Under the pieces are notes generated by a model, which saw only the letters and a program-made list of their open reading frames with translations, ran no database searches and was not told where the DNA came from. A stretch of 14,092 nucleotides of DNA from CAZPCT01 sp964585325 (lineage in GTDB: Bacteria > Patescibacteriota > Minisyncoccia > JACQLN01 > CAZPCT01). Of the stretch, positions 13,988-14,092 are shown piece by piece (the stretch's first letter is position 1; the number at the start of each line of letters is the position of its first letter). The position numbers and the translations under genes are program-made. The DNA lies in NCBI GenBank assembly GCA_964585325.1, contig CAZPCT010000002.1:1-14092 (forward strand). Reading direction: 5' to 3'.

Positions 13988-14092
13988 AAAGTAATACGCT
14001 CACTGGCTATCAAGCTTTTGTCGCTCGCCTCTAAAATTTCCACCACCTCTAAACCTTCTTCTCCGGAAGCTAGTGGTTTCTCTTCCCCACGG
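13984..14092 (-). CDS. C-terminal end of a probable Gfo/Idh/MocA-family oxidoreductase (cut by window edge)
   Basis: The open frame entering from the right edge encodes 35 residues, RGEEKPLASGEEGLEVVEIL and on to SLIASERITL, then TGA. The order PLASGEEGLEVVEILEASDKS is the usual last helix of Gfo/Idh/MocA sugar oxidoreductases, which reduce or oxidise sugar nucleotides such as UDP-GlcNAc derivatives. The identification rests on a short tail, so it is tentative. The stop overlaps the ATP-grasp start (ATGA), so it belongs to the same operon. The operon promoter lies outside the window. Confidence 0.6.
   Translation of the reverse strand, partial: RGEEKPLASGEEGLEVVEILEASDKSLIASERITL

Overview
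The window looks like a piece of a small-genome bacterium of the Patescibacteria/CPR type, probably Parcubacteria-like. This is an inference. It rests on very tight packing, several starts without a Shine-Dalgarno sequence, a ComEA-type helix-hairpin-helix protein fused to two lamin-tail domains, a free-standing four-helix-bundle gene and a tiny lysine-rich histone-like protein. TGA is used as a stop at several junctions, so the standard bacterial code fits. No tRNA, rRNA, CRISPR array, transposase or integrase was seen.

Left part (1-3359, all minus strand): the start of secA (cut by the window edge), a hairpin-rich gap, the ribosome hibernation factor hpf, a 47-residue histone-H1-like protein with an unusual leader, and a 651-residue secreted or membrane-anchored protein with a ComEA-like DNA-binding domain and two lamin-tail domains.

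Middle part (3459-8881): a surface-polysaccharide or glycosylation locus. It has a polyprenyl-phosphate sugar phosphotransferase (plus) that would start the lipid-linked glycan, an O-antigen ligase/polymerase-family protein with a TPR tail (minus), and a Wzx-type flippase (plus). Between the first two sits a four-helix-bundle gene (minus) whose two flanks carry 7-bp tandem repeats in opposite orientation. It resembles an inserted cassette and is the most unusual structure in the window.

Right part (8914-14092, all minus strand): a tightly coupled operon, read from right to left. It encodes the C-terminus of a probable Gfo/Idh/MocA oxidoreductase, an ATP-grasp ligase, an extended SDR epimerase/dehydratase, a class III aminotransferase, a DegT-family sugar aminotransferase and a family 2 glycosyltransferase. 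The first five genes overlap by 4 to 11 bp and the last gap is 5 bp. The set is what one would expect for making and attaching a modified amino sugar, which the middle genes could assemble on a lipid carrier, flip and ligate. The exact sugar cannot be read from the sequence.
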